Source: CAWICD01 sp052267165 (GTDB lineage Bacteria; Vulcanimicrobiota; Vulcanimicrobiia; Vulcanimicrobiales; Vulcanimicrobiaceae). From it: a stretch of 64,000 bases of DNA. The translations under genes and the position numbers were made by a program. The notes under the pieces are model-generated. The model saw nothing but the letters and a program-made list of their open reading frames with translations. It did not search any database and was not told where the DNA came from. The stretch is taken from positions 62,001 through 126,000 of the forward strand of contig JBKQHO010000066.1 of NCBI GenBank assembly GCA_052267165.1, in the 5' to 3' direction. Positions 17,501 to 25,739 of the stretch are shown in pieces. Numbering within the stretch: the first letter of the stretch is position 1; the number at the start of each line of letters is the position of its first letter.

Positions 17501-18122
17501 CTTGAACGCCGAAGCCGAGATCGCGGAGCTCACCGAGCGCGAGCGCTTCCTCAAGGAGCAGCTCGACGATTTGGCGCGCGCAAGAGAGACGCTGCTGGCC
17601 TCGATCAAAGAGATCGAAGAGTCCTCGCAGGAGCGCTTCAATGAAACGTTCGAGGCGGTCAGGTTCGCTTTCGAATCGGTCTACGCGCGTCTGTTCCCAG
17701 GCGGCCAGGCGCGCATGTGGCAGACGAACCCCGACCAGCTTTCGGAGACGGGCATCGAAATCGCCATTCAGCCGCCGGGGAAGAAGCTCATGCCGCTGGC
17801 CGCGCTCTCCGGCGGCGAGCGCGCGATGACAGCCTCCGCCCTGATCTTCGCGCTGATCAGCGTCAAGCCGTCGCCGTTCTATCTGCTCGACGAGGTCGAC
17901 GCCGCGCTCGACGACGCGAACGTCGAGCGCTTCTCGCAGATGGTGCGCGAGGTCGCGTCGAGCGCGCAGCTGCTGCTGGTCACCCATAACAAGAAAACGA
18001 TGGAGCTTGCCTACCGCATGTACGGCGTCACCATGGCCGAACCGGGAATCTCCAGCGTCATCGCCGCGGATCTGTCGCCCGCCGCGTCTGAATCGCCGGA
18101 GGAGGCAGCGCTTGTCAGCTGA
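14547..18122 (+). CDS. smc: Chromosome segregation protein SMC
   Basis: A 1191-aa SMC ATPase that compacts and segregates the chromosome with ScpA/ScpB. The ABC head is split: Walker A GPNGSGKSN near residue 32 and, at the C terminus, the signature LSGGERAMTASA near 1087 and Walker B FYLLDEVDAALDD near 1112. Between them lie two long Ala/Arg/Glu-rich coiled coils flanking a hinge at about residues 505-640 (GIHGVVSNLIRVDEQYA, DGDEIRGGGAMTGG). GTG 14547 overlaps the rnc stop (GTGA) and begins exactly at KLKSLKLFGFKTFA. The rnc-smc order is widespread. The coiled coil is strongly biased to Ala, Arg and Glu, fitting the high GC. Confidence 0.96.
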   Translation: MKLKSLKLFGFKTFAEQTSLTFEPGITALVGPNGSGKSNLVDAIRWVLGEQSAKSLRSTKTEDVIFAGNERRKPLGMAEVALTFDNHDRALKVDASEVQLTRRAYRAGESEFFINRQQVRLRDVIELLMGTGLGPGSYSIVSQGQIDAILSSKPAERRSLFEETAGINKFLARKNESLRRLEQTEQNGIRVNDLLTEIQARIPELETQARRARRYRKVSARLRDLEILAYLRASTSRRAERERLQADLERLEVERAGAAAKAAAHEAELTVLRTSLLTQERALEALRDDATRARAELAELEAQQAATLARREALEAQTTQITDDRERAEAEQQSLRETIAQLESELGPRAEALEAKRERERHAQEALSTARAALDRIFNALREIEAAAAADATSEAERRAQLAATQSDYERLEREAYGLREEAAHKSERVAQQTHEAEQARAELSALEARAAGARKAAAAADERVAHAGEALTAAESAYRAATSELASAEARLHTIEELEANLEGHVPGTRAVLEANARGEFAGIHGVVSNLIRVDEQYARALDVAFGAGLSNIVTASSEDAERAIAYLRAHELGRATFLPLDTLGNRTGRAANEVPQRPGVIGWAHALVEAVPEYRGIVAFLVGRILVVETLDVGVRLVRGDGSRDTIVTLDGDEIRGGGAMTGGRYRRERSILSRRAQARTLSEQIPKLREALASAQAASAAATQESAEAARERDAAHRVEAELAVALRGAHARSDAAETERRRLDAEIGTMLERAAERERETVVARERLAVLDRPAVDPNVTLAERERLETALNSARQTIARAQDAERAVAAEIAAAREAVAALAAKRDGALARVALLDADRERAAGARETTLGEIEALSLRVVDVRTKLGAVAERVALLDARQETARREREANASRATALEGELRLAQQAERTTSHESEGARLRLAEIDAELGMLAAQFAQHPATAEECADVEARYANEPGDVTVDLQKLREELARLQNVNLNAEAEIAELTERERFLKEQLDDLARARETLLASIKEIEESSQERFNETFEAVRFAFESVYARLFPGGQARMWQTNPDQLSETGIEIAIQPPGKKLMPLAALSGGERAMTASALIFALISVKPSPFYLLDEVDAALDDANVERFSQMVREVASSAQLLLVTHNKKTMELAYRMYGVTMAEPGISSVIAADLSPAASESPEEAALVS

Positions 18123-19710
18123 GATCCGCGAGGCCGCGCTCTTTTCGGTCTACGACCGTACCGGGGCGGTCGAGCTGGCGCGAGCGCTCCAAGCGCGCGG
18201 CGTCCCGATCTACGCGACGGGCGGGACCTGCGCGCACCTGCGCGAGCACGGCATCGACGCGCGCGACGTCGGCGAGCTGACGGGCTTCCCGTCGCTGTTC
18301 AGCGGCCGGGTGAAGACGCTGCACCCGCGTGTTTTCGGCGGCATCCTGGCCGACCGCGAAGATCCCGAGCACCAGGCGGAAGCGAGCGAGCACGGGGTTC
18401 CGACCATCTCGACCGTCGTGGTGAACTTGTATCCGTTCGAGACGACCGTCGCGCGCGAAGGCGCGACGCTCGAGGAAGCGATCGAGCAGATCGACATCGG
18501 CGGCGTCGCCCTGATTCGCGCGGCCGCGAAGAACTTCGCGCACGTGACCGTGCTCGTCGATCCCGAGCAGTATTCGGTCTTGGCGACGTCGTCCAACGGC
18601 GTGGACGTGGCCACGCGCCGCAGGCTTGCGACCCGCGCGTTCGAGCGCACGGCGGAATACGACTCGTCGATCGCGCGCTATCTGGAAGCCGGACTGCTCG
18701 CAAGGGAACTGCCGGGCTCGCTCGCGCTCACGCTGCCGCTCGCGACGCCGCTGCGCTACGGCGAGAATCCGCAGTCGCGCGCCGCGTTCTACCTTTCGCG
18801 CACCGAGCAGCTTCCCGAACAGCTGGGCGGCAAAGCGCTTTCGTACAACAACCTGCTCGACCTCGACGCCACGCTGCGGCTGTTGGCGCGCGCGCACGAG
18901 CCCGAGCGGCCGGGACCCCTCGCGAGCAGCGCGACCGCAGCTTCGCTCGAACGGGAGGATGCTCCGGCGTTTCGCGCCGCGATCGTCAAACACACGGTCC
19001 CCTGCGGCGTCGCGGAGCGGCCGCTGGTCGTCGAAGCGGTGCGAGCCGCGCTCGACGCCGACCCGATCTCGGCGTTCGGCGGGATCATCGCCGTCGACGG
19101 GACGGTCGACGCGAAGACGGCCGACGTCCTCGCCGAGTTCTTCCTCGAGATCGTAGCGGCGCCGGCCTTCGACGAGGCCGCGCTCGCGCGGCTGCGCAAG
19201 AAGCGCAACCTGCGCATCATCCGTTACGACATGCGGCTGCCCGAGCAGCTTGCGCAAGAGTTACGCGTGCGCAGCGCGATCGGCGGTGTGCTCGCCGAAG
19301 ATGACGATCCGGAAGCGGCGCCCGAATTATGGCGCATCGCATCCGAACGCGCGCCGACGGTCAGAGAGTGGTCCGATTTGCGCTTCGCGTGGGACGTCGT
19401 GCGCCACGTCAAGAGCAACGGCGTCGTCATGGTGCGCGACGCGGTGACGCGCGGGATCTGCGCGGGCCAAACCAATCGCGTCAGCGCCGTCCGGATCGCC
19501 GGCGAGCGGGCCGGCGCCTATGCGAGCGGCTCGGCCTGTGCCAGCGACGGATTCTTCCCGTTCCCCGACGGCCTCGAGGCCGCAGCGAGCGCCGGCTGCA
19601 GCGCCGTGATCGCTCCCGAGGGCTCGATCCGAGACGCCGAGGTCGTAGCCGCCGCCGACCGGCTCAACGTCGCGCTGGTCTTCTCGACGTACCGCTACTT
19701 CCTCCACTGA
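18112..19710 (+). CDS. purH: Bifunctional AICAR transformylase / IMP cyclohydrolase
   Basis: A 532-aa enzyme for the last two steps of purine synthesis, formylating AICAR and closing the ring to give IMP. The N-terminal cyclohydrolase (MGS-like) domain includes ALFSVYDRTG, IYATGGTCAHLREHGI and SGRVKTLHPRVFGGIL. The transformylase domain has LRYGENPQSRAAFY, SYNNLLDLDA, the catalytic Lys-His in VKHTVPCGVA and DPISAFGGIIA. TTG 18112 overlaps the end of smc by 11 bases and has GGAGG 9-14 bases upstream. Homologues start with this same short lead into the VYD motif. Confidence 0.95.
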   Translation: MSAEIREAALFSVYDRTGAVELARALQARGVPIYATGGTCAHLREHGIDARDVGELTGFPSLFSGRVKTLHPRVFGGILADREDPEHQAEASEHGVPTISTVVVNLYPFETTVAREGATLEEAIEQIDIGGVALIRAAAKNFAHVTVLVDPEQYSVLATSSNGVDVATRRRLATRAFERTAEYDSSIARYLEAGLLARELPGSLALTLPLATPLRYGENPQSRAAFYLSRTEQLPEQLGGKALSYNNLLDLDATLRLLARAHEPERPGPLASSATAASLEREDAPAFRAAIVKHTVPCGVAERPLVVEAVRAALDADPISAFGGIIAVDGTVDAKTADVLAEFFLEIVAAPAFDEAALARLRKKRNLRIIRYDMRLPEQLAQELRVRSAIGGVLAEDDDPEAAPELWRIASERAPTVREWSDLRFAWDVVRHVKSNGVVMVRDAVTRGICAGQTNRVSAVRIAGERAGAYASGSACASDGFFPFPDGLEAAASAGCSAVIAPEGSIRDAEVVAAADRLNVALVFSTYRYFLH

Positions 19711-19738
19711 GAACGGCTCAATTGAGAACGGCTCAATC
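19711..19738. repeat. 15-bp tandem duplication after purH
   Basis: GAACGGCTCAATTGA is followed at once by GAACGGCTCAATCGC, immediately after the purH stop. The second unit contains the stop codon region of the small minus-strand gene at 19733. It may be a slippage product; no function is evident. Confidence 0.5.
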
Positions 19739-19951
19739 GCCGAGCCGTCCGTCGGCGCCACGCCGCAATCTTCGTAGGCGCGCGTCGGAGGCATCCATCT
19801 TTTCGGAACGGATCTCCGCGCGTTCCATGCGCCGGTCGAGTCGCTCCAGGCGTGCTTCTAGTGCATCGAAGCGCTGCATGAGCTTGGCCGCGGCAGCGTC
19901 GTTGGCTGCCGTCATCCGCAAGAGCACTTCGTAAACATCTGATGTCGTCAT
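19733..19951 (-). CDS. Small coiled-coil protein
   Basis: A 72-aa hypothetical protein. ATG 19949-19951 has AGAGGG just upstream as a ribosome-binding site. Residues 20-58 (AKLMQRFDALEARLERLDRR, then MERAEIRSEKMDA) show a heptad pattern typical of a coiled coil; the rest is charged. It is convergent with purH, with 22 bases between stops. I know no family. Such short coiled-coil proteins are often accessory or of viral origin, but nothing here shows that. Confidence 0.5.
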   Translation of the reverse strand: MTTSDVYEVLLRMTAANDAAAAKLMQRFDALEARLERLDRRMERAEIRSEKMDASDARLRRLRRGADGRLGD

Positions 19952-20509
19952 TAGTCCCTCTTGCTTGCGGCGTTTCGCCTGAAGACGAGACGGACCCGGC
20001 AGGGAGTGAAAGCGGTCGCTGCACGAACATCGAGACAGGTAAGGAGAGCAGAGCCCGACCAAGAGGAGGGCCGGCCGATACACAGCCTCGCTTTGCTGGA
20101 GCAGCCGCTGAAATTCTTCGATAGAGTTGCCGGATTTCTGCGAGGCGGAGGCGACACGAGCACGGCTTCGAGGCGCTCGGCGACGCCGTCACCCGAGCGG
20201 CGCGGCGCAGCCCGGCGATCACGCACCGATCTTGGCCGCCGCCTACCTCGCGACGCGCGCCGAGGCGTTCATCGTCCGCCTGCCGGAGCTCGAGCGCACG
20301 CTGTGAATGCGCGCTTTCGGTCTCCAGCATGGCTCCGCGCGGGCGACGCACCGGGGCTCGCGGGCGTGGCCGGACGGGGGACGGGCGATTTGTTGCTCGT
20401 GCTCCGAAAGAGCGAGCGAGCCTCGAAGCGGGCAGGCTTCCACTCAATTTTCACCCGCGGCGGGACCGGGAAGGATGGTGCCGCTTGCGTGGGGCGGTAA
20501 GATAGCGGC
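19952..20509. other. Gene-poor spacer
   Basis: About 560 bases without a supported gene. Overlapping open frames on both strands exist but none has a ribosome site with a recognisable product. It holds the promoters of the divergent 19733-19951 and 20510-20905 genes. Confidence 0.4.
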
Positions 20510-20905
20510 ATGTCACGCTATCTGCACACGTCGATTTTCGTCAACGACATGGCCGAGTCGATCGCGTTCTACGAGAAGCTCGGTCTCAAGCTCCTCGACG
20601 GTCCGCTGCACTACCCGGGCAACTGCGACATGGCGTTCGTGGGAGCGGACTGGAACTCGTATATCGAGCTCGTCTACGATCTCGAAGAGCATCCCCCGTA
20701 CGACGGCGGGAACCGCTTCGAGCATCTGGCCGTCGCCGTCGACGGCGACTTCGGCGACTTCGTCGAGCGGCTCAAATCCAAGGGCGTCAATCTCTTGCGG
20801 GGGCCGAAGAAGTCCCCTGGCGGGACGCGCTGGATCGCGTTCGTGAAAGACCCGAACGGCGTCGAGGTCGAGCTTCTCGAGGAGCGGGCGGGCAAGATCA
20901 CCTAG
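20510..20905 (+). CDS. VOC-family (glyoxalase/dioxygenase-like) protein
   Basis: A 131-aa vicinal-oxygen-chelate protein. The fold starts with RYLHTSIFVNDMAESIAFYEKLG (read as two beta-alpha-beta modules), with a possible metal His at residue 5, an acidic ligand in YIELVYDLEE, then FEHLAVAVDG and the C-terminal FVKDPNGVEVELLE. This pattern is that of lactoylglutathione lyase-like proteins. Metal ligands H, E, H, E are plausible, which would allow glyoxalase I activity, but other VOC activities are possible. It is a single gene with its own start, 100 bases or more from its neighbours. Confidence 0.8.
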   Translation: MSRYLHTSIFVNDMAESIAFYEKLGLKLLDGPLHYPGNCDMAFVGADWNSYIELVYDLEEHPPYDGGNRFEHLAVAVDGDFGDFVERLKSKGVNLLRGPKKSPGGTRWIAFVKDPNGVEVELLEERAGKIT

Positions 20906-21027
20906 CCGCGAGCCGGTCGGGCGGAGGGGCGAACCTTGCACGGTTCGCAGGCTTCGCCATTGAATGCGGCGGCCGTGACCTCTCCGTCCTCGTTCGTGTT
21001 CCGCTGAGCCGCGCGGCCGTCTACGCC

Positions 21028-21954
21028 GTGGTCTCCGGCATCTGCTGGGGTCTGCTGGCGCCGTGTTCGAAGTGGCTCTTTCGCGGCGGCGGCGGTGCGT
21101 CGTTCGACGGCTACTCGCTCGCCGTCGCCCGTTCCGTCTGGGCGACCCCGTTGCTGGCGCTGCTCGCGTGGGCGACGTGGCCGCGCGGCCAGACGATCGG
21201 GCGCGCCGACGCGCTGCGCTTTCTGTGGGCGGCGCTGCTGGTCGGCTTCGGGCTCAACCTACTCTTTCAGGTCGCGACCCAGCTCACCAGCGCCTCGCAC
21301 GCGGTGCTGTTCCAAGGCCTCATTCCGCTCGCGCTGGCCGCAGTCGAGGCGCTGCTCTACAAGCGCGTGCTCGGCGCCGGTCAACGCGCGGGCCAGGCGC
21401 TGGGCGCGCTCGGCGCGATCCTGGTGGCGCTCGGCCGCAGCGGTCACGGCGCGTCGCTCGCGGGCGACGCGATCCTGTTCGTTTGGCTTGCGATCTTCGC
21501 CGCGTACTCACTGACAACGCACAAGCTGACGGAAACGTATCCGCCGTTGTTTATCGCAGCGCTGGCGTGGGGCGGCGGATTTGCGATCGTCGGGCTGACC
21601 GGCGCTCCTTTCGTCCCGGCCGCGATCGCGCACACGTTCGTATCGCCGCAGGTGGCGGCCGTCATCTTCTTTGGAATCGTGATCGCGTCGGGAATCGTCG
21701 CGCCCGCTTTCCACGCGAGCGCGGTCCGCGCCGGCGGAATCACGCTGGCGACCGCGGGCAGCCAGTACGCCGCGATCGCCACCGGGCTCGCGCTCTCGCT
21801 CGGCGTGCTCGGCGAGACGCTGGCGCGGCTCGGCATCGCGGGCGCCGCGCTGATGGTCGCCGGCTTGTCGCTGACGCTGCTGCCCGGGCCGCGCGCGGCA
21901 CCGCTTGCGACGATGACGGCGACGCGGCCCGATCTGCCCGACGCCCGCGGCTAG
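21028..21954 (+). CDS. EamA/DMT-superfamily transporter
   Basis: A 308-aa inner-membrane protein with about ten hydrophobic segments in two EamA repeats (residues about 1-135 and 145-290). Family features include SGICWGLLAPCSKWLF at the start, the helix with SASHAVLFQGLIPLALAAVEALLYK, and a second repeat ending LGVLGETLARLGIAGAALMVAG. GTG 21028 places the first helix right at residue 1; an in-frame CTG at 21004 would add eight residues (LSRAAVYA) and complete it, so the true start may be there. The substrate is unknown; the family exports amino acids or metabolites. Confidence 0.82.
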   Translation: MVSGICWGLLAPCSKWLFRGGGGASFDGYSLAVARSVWATPLLALLAWATWPRGQTIGRADALRFLWAALLVGFGLNLLFQVATQLTSASHAVLFQGLIPLALAAVEALLYKRVLGAGQRAGQALGALGAILVALGRSGHGASLAGDAILFVWLAIFAAYSLTTHKLTETYPPLFIAALAWGGGFAIVGLTGAPFVPAAIAHTFVSPQVAAVIFFGIVIASGIVAPAFHASAVRAGGITLATAGSQYAAIATGLALSLGVLGETLARLGIAGAALMVAGLSLTLLPGPRAAPLATMTATRPDLPDARG

Positions 21955-21988
21955 CGCGAAGCGTCTGCTTAGCGCAAAGTGCGACGTC

Positions 21989-23134
21989 TCAGGAGGACGA
22001 GGCGGCGACCCACGCGCCGATGTGCGGCCAGACGTTCGCCAGCGACGGTTTGCTCATGAACAATCCGATGTGGCCTCCGGGGGCGAGCGTCTTCACGAGC
22101 TGTTCTTTGGGCGTGCCGAGATACTGCTCGGCATTGAGCACCTGCTCGTACGGCGTGATGTCGTCTTGGTCGCCGCCCAGCAGATACGCCGGGCAACACA
22201 CGTCTTTGAGCGAGAGTTTCTTGCCGAGCGCGACGAGCTCGCCGCGCACGAGCTGATTCTGCTTGAAGAGCCGGTCGACCGCTTCGAGGTAGACGCGGCC
22301 GGGTAAGTCGATCGGGCTCTCGTACCAGCTCGCGAAACGCTCTTGGTTGCGCAGGTACTCGGCGTCGTTGATGTGCGCGTACAGCTCGGCGTATTTCTTG
22401 AGATAATGCTGCGCCGGATCCATGTTCTTGTACGCGGCGAGCATGAAGCGTCCCGGCATCACGCCGCCGCCGAGCGCAACGAGCTCTTCGAAGTACGCCA
22501 TCGGGAGTTTCATCGCGAGCTTGCGCGCCGGTCCGTTGCCGGCGAACGTATCGATCGGCGAACCGGCCAGCACGAGGCTGTTGACCTTCGCCGGAAAGCG
22601 CGCCGCGTACATCGCCGACATCCACCCGCCTTGGCACAGGCCGATCAGGTTCACGCGGCCGCCCAAGTCGTCGACGACGACGTTGATCTCCGCGAGGTAC
22701 GTGTCGAAGTCGAAGTCCTTCATGTCGGGCGTCGCCGGCTTCCAGTCGGTCAGGAAGATGCGCCTGCAGCCGCTGTCGCGCAAGGTGAGGATCAGGCTCT
22801 GATCCGGCGAGAAATCGGTGATGGTCGACGTGTGGCCGGCATACGGCGCATCGACGATCGTCGGCAGCCCGGTTGCGCCGGGTTTCGAGAAGTCGCGCAA
22901 CTTCAGCGTGCGCAGGTCGGCCACCACGACGTTGGGGCTCGTGAACTGCGGGTGCAACTCGAAGTCGATCTTCTCGGCTTCCGCCAGAAACTTGACGTTC
23001 CGGGCCGCCAGCTTGAGCTCGGCTTCAGCGAGCTCGGCGACGCTGGCGAGCGGCCAGAACAGCGGCACGCACAGCTGCGCGGCGCGTTCTGCCACGCCGG
23101 CGATCGACGGAACGGTGAGGGTCTGGTTCGACAT
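21989..23134 (-). CDS. PHA-synthase-like alpha/beta hydrolase
   Basis: A 381-aa protein resembling class III polyhydroxyalkanoate synthase PhaC. The lipase-like box is GLCQGG, with cysteine in place of the usual serine, as in PHA synthases. The other triad members are likely Asp in LGGDQDDITP and His in GGHIGLFM. The region IFLTDWKPATPDMKDFDFDTY also matches PhaC (the LxDW and D..DY segments). ATG 23132-23134 has a good GGAGG site and excludes a spurious 156-residue N-terminal extension. A class III enzyme needs a PhaE partner, which is not in the window. It could also be a depolymerase or an acyltransferase relative. Confidence 0.78.
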   Translation of the reverse strand: MSNQTLTVPSIAGVAERAAQLCVPLFWPLASVAELAEAELKLAARNVKFLAEAEKIDFELHPQFTSPNVVVADLRTLKLRDFSKPGATGLPTIVDAPYAGHTSTITDFSPDQSLILTLRDSGCRRIFLTDWKPATPDMKDFDFDTYLAEINVVVDDLGGRVNLIGLCQGGWMSAMYAARFPAKVNSLVLAGSPIDTFAGNGPARKLAMKLPMAYFEELVALGGGVMPGRFMLAAYKNMDPAQHYLKKYAELYAHINDAEYLRNQERFASWYESPIDLPGRVYLEAVDRLFKQNQLVRGELVALGKKLSLKDVCCPAYLLGGDQDDITPYEQVLNAEQYLGTPKEQLVKTLAPGGHIGLFMSKPSLANVWPHIGAWVAASSS

Positions 23135-23489
23135 GTGCTTCCTCCGGAATGATTCCGAATTCATACGACGGTGCCGGTCTCGAAGGGCGCTCGAGGCGCA
23201 GGGCCTCCATCCGCACGGGCGCGCCATGCTCGAGCGGAGATGGGACCGACAACGCGCCGGCACGGCACCGGACGGGGCGAACGCTGCGACCGCCGCAAGC
23301 GGCGGCCCGCGCGTGAACGCCGACGAGATCGAGCCGGGCGTCGTGACGAGCGCGGCGCTCTCCCAACGGGGAAGCTTACTCCGTCCGTGCGAAGGAGCGA
23401 TGAAGCCCAACGGCAATTCACGCTTGCTTCTTTCGGTAATATAAGCAAGTCCTGACAGGAAAGATGGCGAGCGCGCGCTATGCTGACTC
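23135..23489. other. Divergent intergenic region
   Basis: About 355 bases between two divergent genes. It ends with an AT-richer stretch (GGTAATATAAGCAAGTCCTG) that is the likely promoter area of the parA-like gene. No small gene or RNA is evident. Confidence 0.4.
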
Positions 23490-24236
23490 ATGCGCTCGCT
23501 GGCGATTACGAACCAAAAGGGTGGAAGCGGCAAGAGCACGCTCAGCGTGAACCTAGCCGTCGAGGCCGCGCGCCGCGGCGAACGCGTGCTGGTGCTCGAC
23601 ACGGACCCCCAGGGCTCGGCAGTCTCCTGGGCGGCGACGCGCGGAGCAGGCGACCCGGAAGTCGAGGGCGTCGAGACCGCGCGAGTCCCGATCCGGCTCT
23701 ACCGGGCGCGGCGCGAAGGCATCACGCTGGTGATCATCGACACGCAGCCCCGGGCCGAGGTCCCGCTGGCGGCCTTGCTCCGGGCCGTCGATTTCGCGAT
23801 CGTCCCGTTGCGGCCGAGCACCTTCGACATCGCGACGCTGCAGCAGACGCTGCGGCTCATTCTGGCCTCGGGACGCCCGGGGTGCATCGTCCTCAACAGC
23901 TGCCCGGCGCGGGCGCCGGAGATCGCCCGAACGCGCGAGGCGACCCAGGGTCTGGGTTTGACGCTTGCCCCGATCGAGCTGGGCGAGCGGCGGGCCTACA
24001 TGCGAGCCGTCGCCTCCGGCCGCGGCGTCAGCGAGTTCGAACCGACCGGCCCGGCCGCGATGGAAATTGCGAGCCTCTGGTCCTACCTCGAAGGCCGGCT
24101 GGCCCCAAACGAGGAGGCGCCGCAAGCTGCGACGCCTCCCGAGGGTGCTCACTTCGCTCCCGATCCGGTGCCGGCGACCGGTGGCGAGTCGCCGGCCGCT
24201 TCAAAACTTGGGGAATCGAACGGGGCGCTGCCTTAG
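23490..24236 (+). CDS. ParA/MinD-family ATPase (orphan)
   Basis: A 248-aa deviant-Walker ATPase. The motifs are KGGSGKST at residues 10-17, VLVLDTDPQGSAVSW (switch I) and VIIDTQPRA (Walker B, with T-Q instead of the more usual T-P-P). Residues after about 205 are a low-complexity acidic/proline tail that lacks structure. It has no parB or parS beside it, so it is probably an orphan ParA that positions a cellular cargo or that belonged to a mobile element. There is no clear ribosome site before ATG 23490; translation may be leaderless. Confidence 0.85.
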   Translation: MRSLAITNQKGGSGKSTLSVNLAVEAARRGERVLVLDTDPQGSAVSWAATRGAGDPEVEGVETARVPIRLYRARREGITLVIIDTQPRAEVPLAALLRAVDFAIVPLRPSTFDIATLQQTLRLILASGRPGCIVLNSCPARAPEIARTREATQGLGLTLAPIELGERRAYMRAVASGRGVSEFEPTGPAAMEIASLWSYLEGRLAPNEEAPQAATPPEGAHFAPDPVPATGGESPAASKLGESNGALP

Positions 24237-24454
24237 CAGGCTAAGAGCGACGATTCTGGCGACCACGTCAGCCGCTTCTCACCGCCAAACATCCAGGCCA
24301 CGCGCCAGTAGCGGACGCCGCCCACGAGCAGCGGTGCGCTCTCGACGACCACGCCGCGGGTGGGGTGCGCCGGCGGCTTCATGACGACAGTCGCATCCGC
24401 GCCGAGCGCCGTCGTACCGGGGTTCATCAGTGGGCTTCGGGGATCGTACGACAT
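24233..24454 (-). CDS. Small hypothetical protein
   Basis: A 73-aa protein with no family that I recognise. It contains a proline stretch and then a predicted beta region (VVVESAPLLVGGVRYWRVAW). ATG 24452-24454 has GGGAG seven bases upstream, which supports translation. Its TAA shares bases with the stop of the convergent ParA gene (24233-24236), so the two genes end on the same four bases. Confidence 0.5.
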   Translation of the reverse strand: MSYDPRSPLMNPGTTALGADATVVMKPPAHPTRGVVVESAPLLVGGVRYWRVAWMFGGEKRLTWSPESSLLAC

Positions 24455-24541
24455 TGATGGCTCTCCCTGGCTCTATGCGTCCCGTCTCTATCTGTTATCG
24501 GATGTGACGTGGCGCAAAACGATGGTGCCGCGTAAGGGAAT

Positions 24542-24880
24542 TTATGCAAAAAGGCGGCGGAAGGCACCGAACGGATTGAACGGCCCCGAACCGCTAACGT
24601 TGGCGGCCTTGGCGTCCACGCCGAGGACCGGACTGCCTTCGATCTCCGGCCTAAAATGGCCCGAGGCTTCGCGCTGGGGCCCGACTCGGAAGATTTCTTC
24701 GCCGAAGTCGTTCGAGCCGATGTACGCGATGTGCAATTGCAGCGCGCGCGAGGCTTTTTTGGCTAAGACTTGCGGAAGGTCGAGGATGAGCTCGCTCACT
24801 TCGCTGCCAAAGCCGATCTTCAAGCGCCGTGCCACTTCGAGGATCAGATCGTCTTCAAGGATATTTCCGGTTGCGATCAT
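24542..24880 (-). CDS. Hypothetical protein
   Basis: A 112-aa protein. The N-terminal half (LEDDLILEVARRLKIGFGSE, SELILDLPQVLAKKA) is predicted mixed alpha/beta and amphipathic; the C-terminal third is Gly/Pro-rich (VSGSGPFNPFGAF). I see no strong ribosome site (a GC-rich purine run lies about 17 bases upstream). It is codirectional with the 73-aa gene downstream, with 87 bases between. No family recognised. Confidence 0.4.
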   Translation of the reverse strand: MIATGNILEDDLILEVARRLKIGFGSEVSELILDLPQVLAKKASRALQLHIAYIGSNDFGEEIFRVGPQREASGHFRPEIEGSPVLGVDAKAANVSGSGPFNPFGAFRRLFA

Positions 24881-24937
24881 GGCTGGTGTTGAACCCCCGC
24901 CTCGTTGTTACGTACCGTTGTCACGTACTACAGTTAT

Positions 24938-24960
24938 CGCCCGAGTGAGGGCGGGTTTTT
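24938..24960 (+). terminator. Terminator-like hairpin with T-run
   Basis: CGCCC-GAGTGA-GGGCG followed by GGTTTTT reads as a weak intrinsic terminator on the plus strand. No plus-strand gene lies directly upstream, so it could end a short untranslated RNA or be coincidental. The direct repeat ACGTAC (24910-24928) precedes it. Confidence 0.4.
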
Positions 24961-25522
24961 AGGAACGGCCGTCAGTGGTAGCGCCGGTGGTTCGTCCGGC
25001 GACGGCGCGGGACGGTTGCTCGAATCGCACGGTCAGGTTAGTCGATCGGAGCGCTTTCTTCGACGTCTCGTTCACGACGACGCATCGGCGCGGCAAGTGG
25101 GAACGAACCGTTCCGATCGTATGCGCGTAAGCTCTGTACCATTCGTGGTCTGATGCGATGCGGTCTGCTCATAGCTCGACGTGAAGGTAATCGCCTACGG
25201 TCACACATCAAGCGATTCGAAGATCGTCGATAGACTGCAGCACGCGGTTATTGCGTCTCGCCGACCTTCATAAGATCGATTGCAGCCGACCACAGAGCGA
25301 AACGATTCCGCGATGCTCATTGTGCCGAAGCGGTAAATCGCGCGACCGACGCTCGGCGCTTTCTCCGGCGCCGCAACTTCGTTCATTCCTCTCTTCCGAT
25401 TCGGGGAGAGCAATTGGCCCAGCCATTGTGCGCTTTTCGCTCGCCGCTGCGGCGAACGATGCTCTCGCTTCGCGTGACCTGATGTAAGGTCGAGACGCTG
25501 GAAGCCCCAGGTGTTTGCCGGC
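24961..25522. other. Gene-poor accessory spacer
   Basis: About 560 bases with only short unmatched open frames (for example 25268-25576 on the minus strand, rich in Arg and Ser). I could not support any as a gene. Base composition is somewhat less GC-rich than in the flanking core genes. Confidence 0.4.
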
Positions 25523-25527
25523 TTGAC

Positions 25528-25555
25528 ATATTGACTTTGTGCTTGTTTTCCGTAG
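25528..25555 (+). promoter_or_regulatory. Sigma-70-type promoter before the 46-codon ORF
   Basis: TTGACT, a 16-base spacer and TAGGAT form a good -35/-10 pair. A second TTGACA starts six bases earlier. The -10 ends about 12 bases before ATG 25566, so any transcript would have a very short leader or be leaderless. Confidence 0.55.
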
Positions 25556-25565
25556 GATTAGGAAC

Positions 25566-25706
25566 ATGCTGTCCATCCAGAGACTACCCGAACAGGCGAC
25601 ACTACGATCCGCGGCTGTGCTGCGGGTCTATCTCGTCACGCGCGCCGGGCACGAGGCCGTCGTGTCGTATTCGGGCGGTTCGGTCAATCGCGAGGGTTGC
25701 GGCTGA
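25566..25706 (+). CDS. 46-aa microprotein upstream of the tRNA array
   Basis: A 46-codon ORF starting ATG 25566, with AGGATTAGGAAC upstream offering an AGGA ribosome site, and ending TGA 25704-25706. The product (MLSIQRLPEQATLRSAAVLR, then a beta-like VYLVTRAGHEAVV) has no family I recognise. The unit promoter (25528-25555), ORF and strong terminator (25740-25771) form a compact monocistronic gene. It could instead be a leader or a small RNA. It lies 245 bases before the first tRNA of the array. Confidence 0.45.
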   Translation: MLSIQRLPEQATLRSAAVLRVYLVTRAGHEAVVSYSGGSVNREGCG

Positions 25707-25739
25707 GGCATTTGTTCGTACTCTGAACGTCGTGCAGAC

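Noticed and set aside
14142..18122. A 1326-aa SMC variant starting inside rnc
   Set aside because: The first 135 residues are the rnc gene in another frame; the GTG at 14547 gives the normal SMC start.
23135..23602. Longer N terminus of the PHA-synthase-like protein
   Set aside because: The 156 extra residues are Ser/Arg-rich antisense-type sequence, and a good GGAGG site precedes ATG 23134.
25268..25576. 102-codon minus-strand frame
   Set aside because: It spans a good plus-strand promoter and has no ribosome site or recognisable product.
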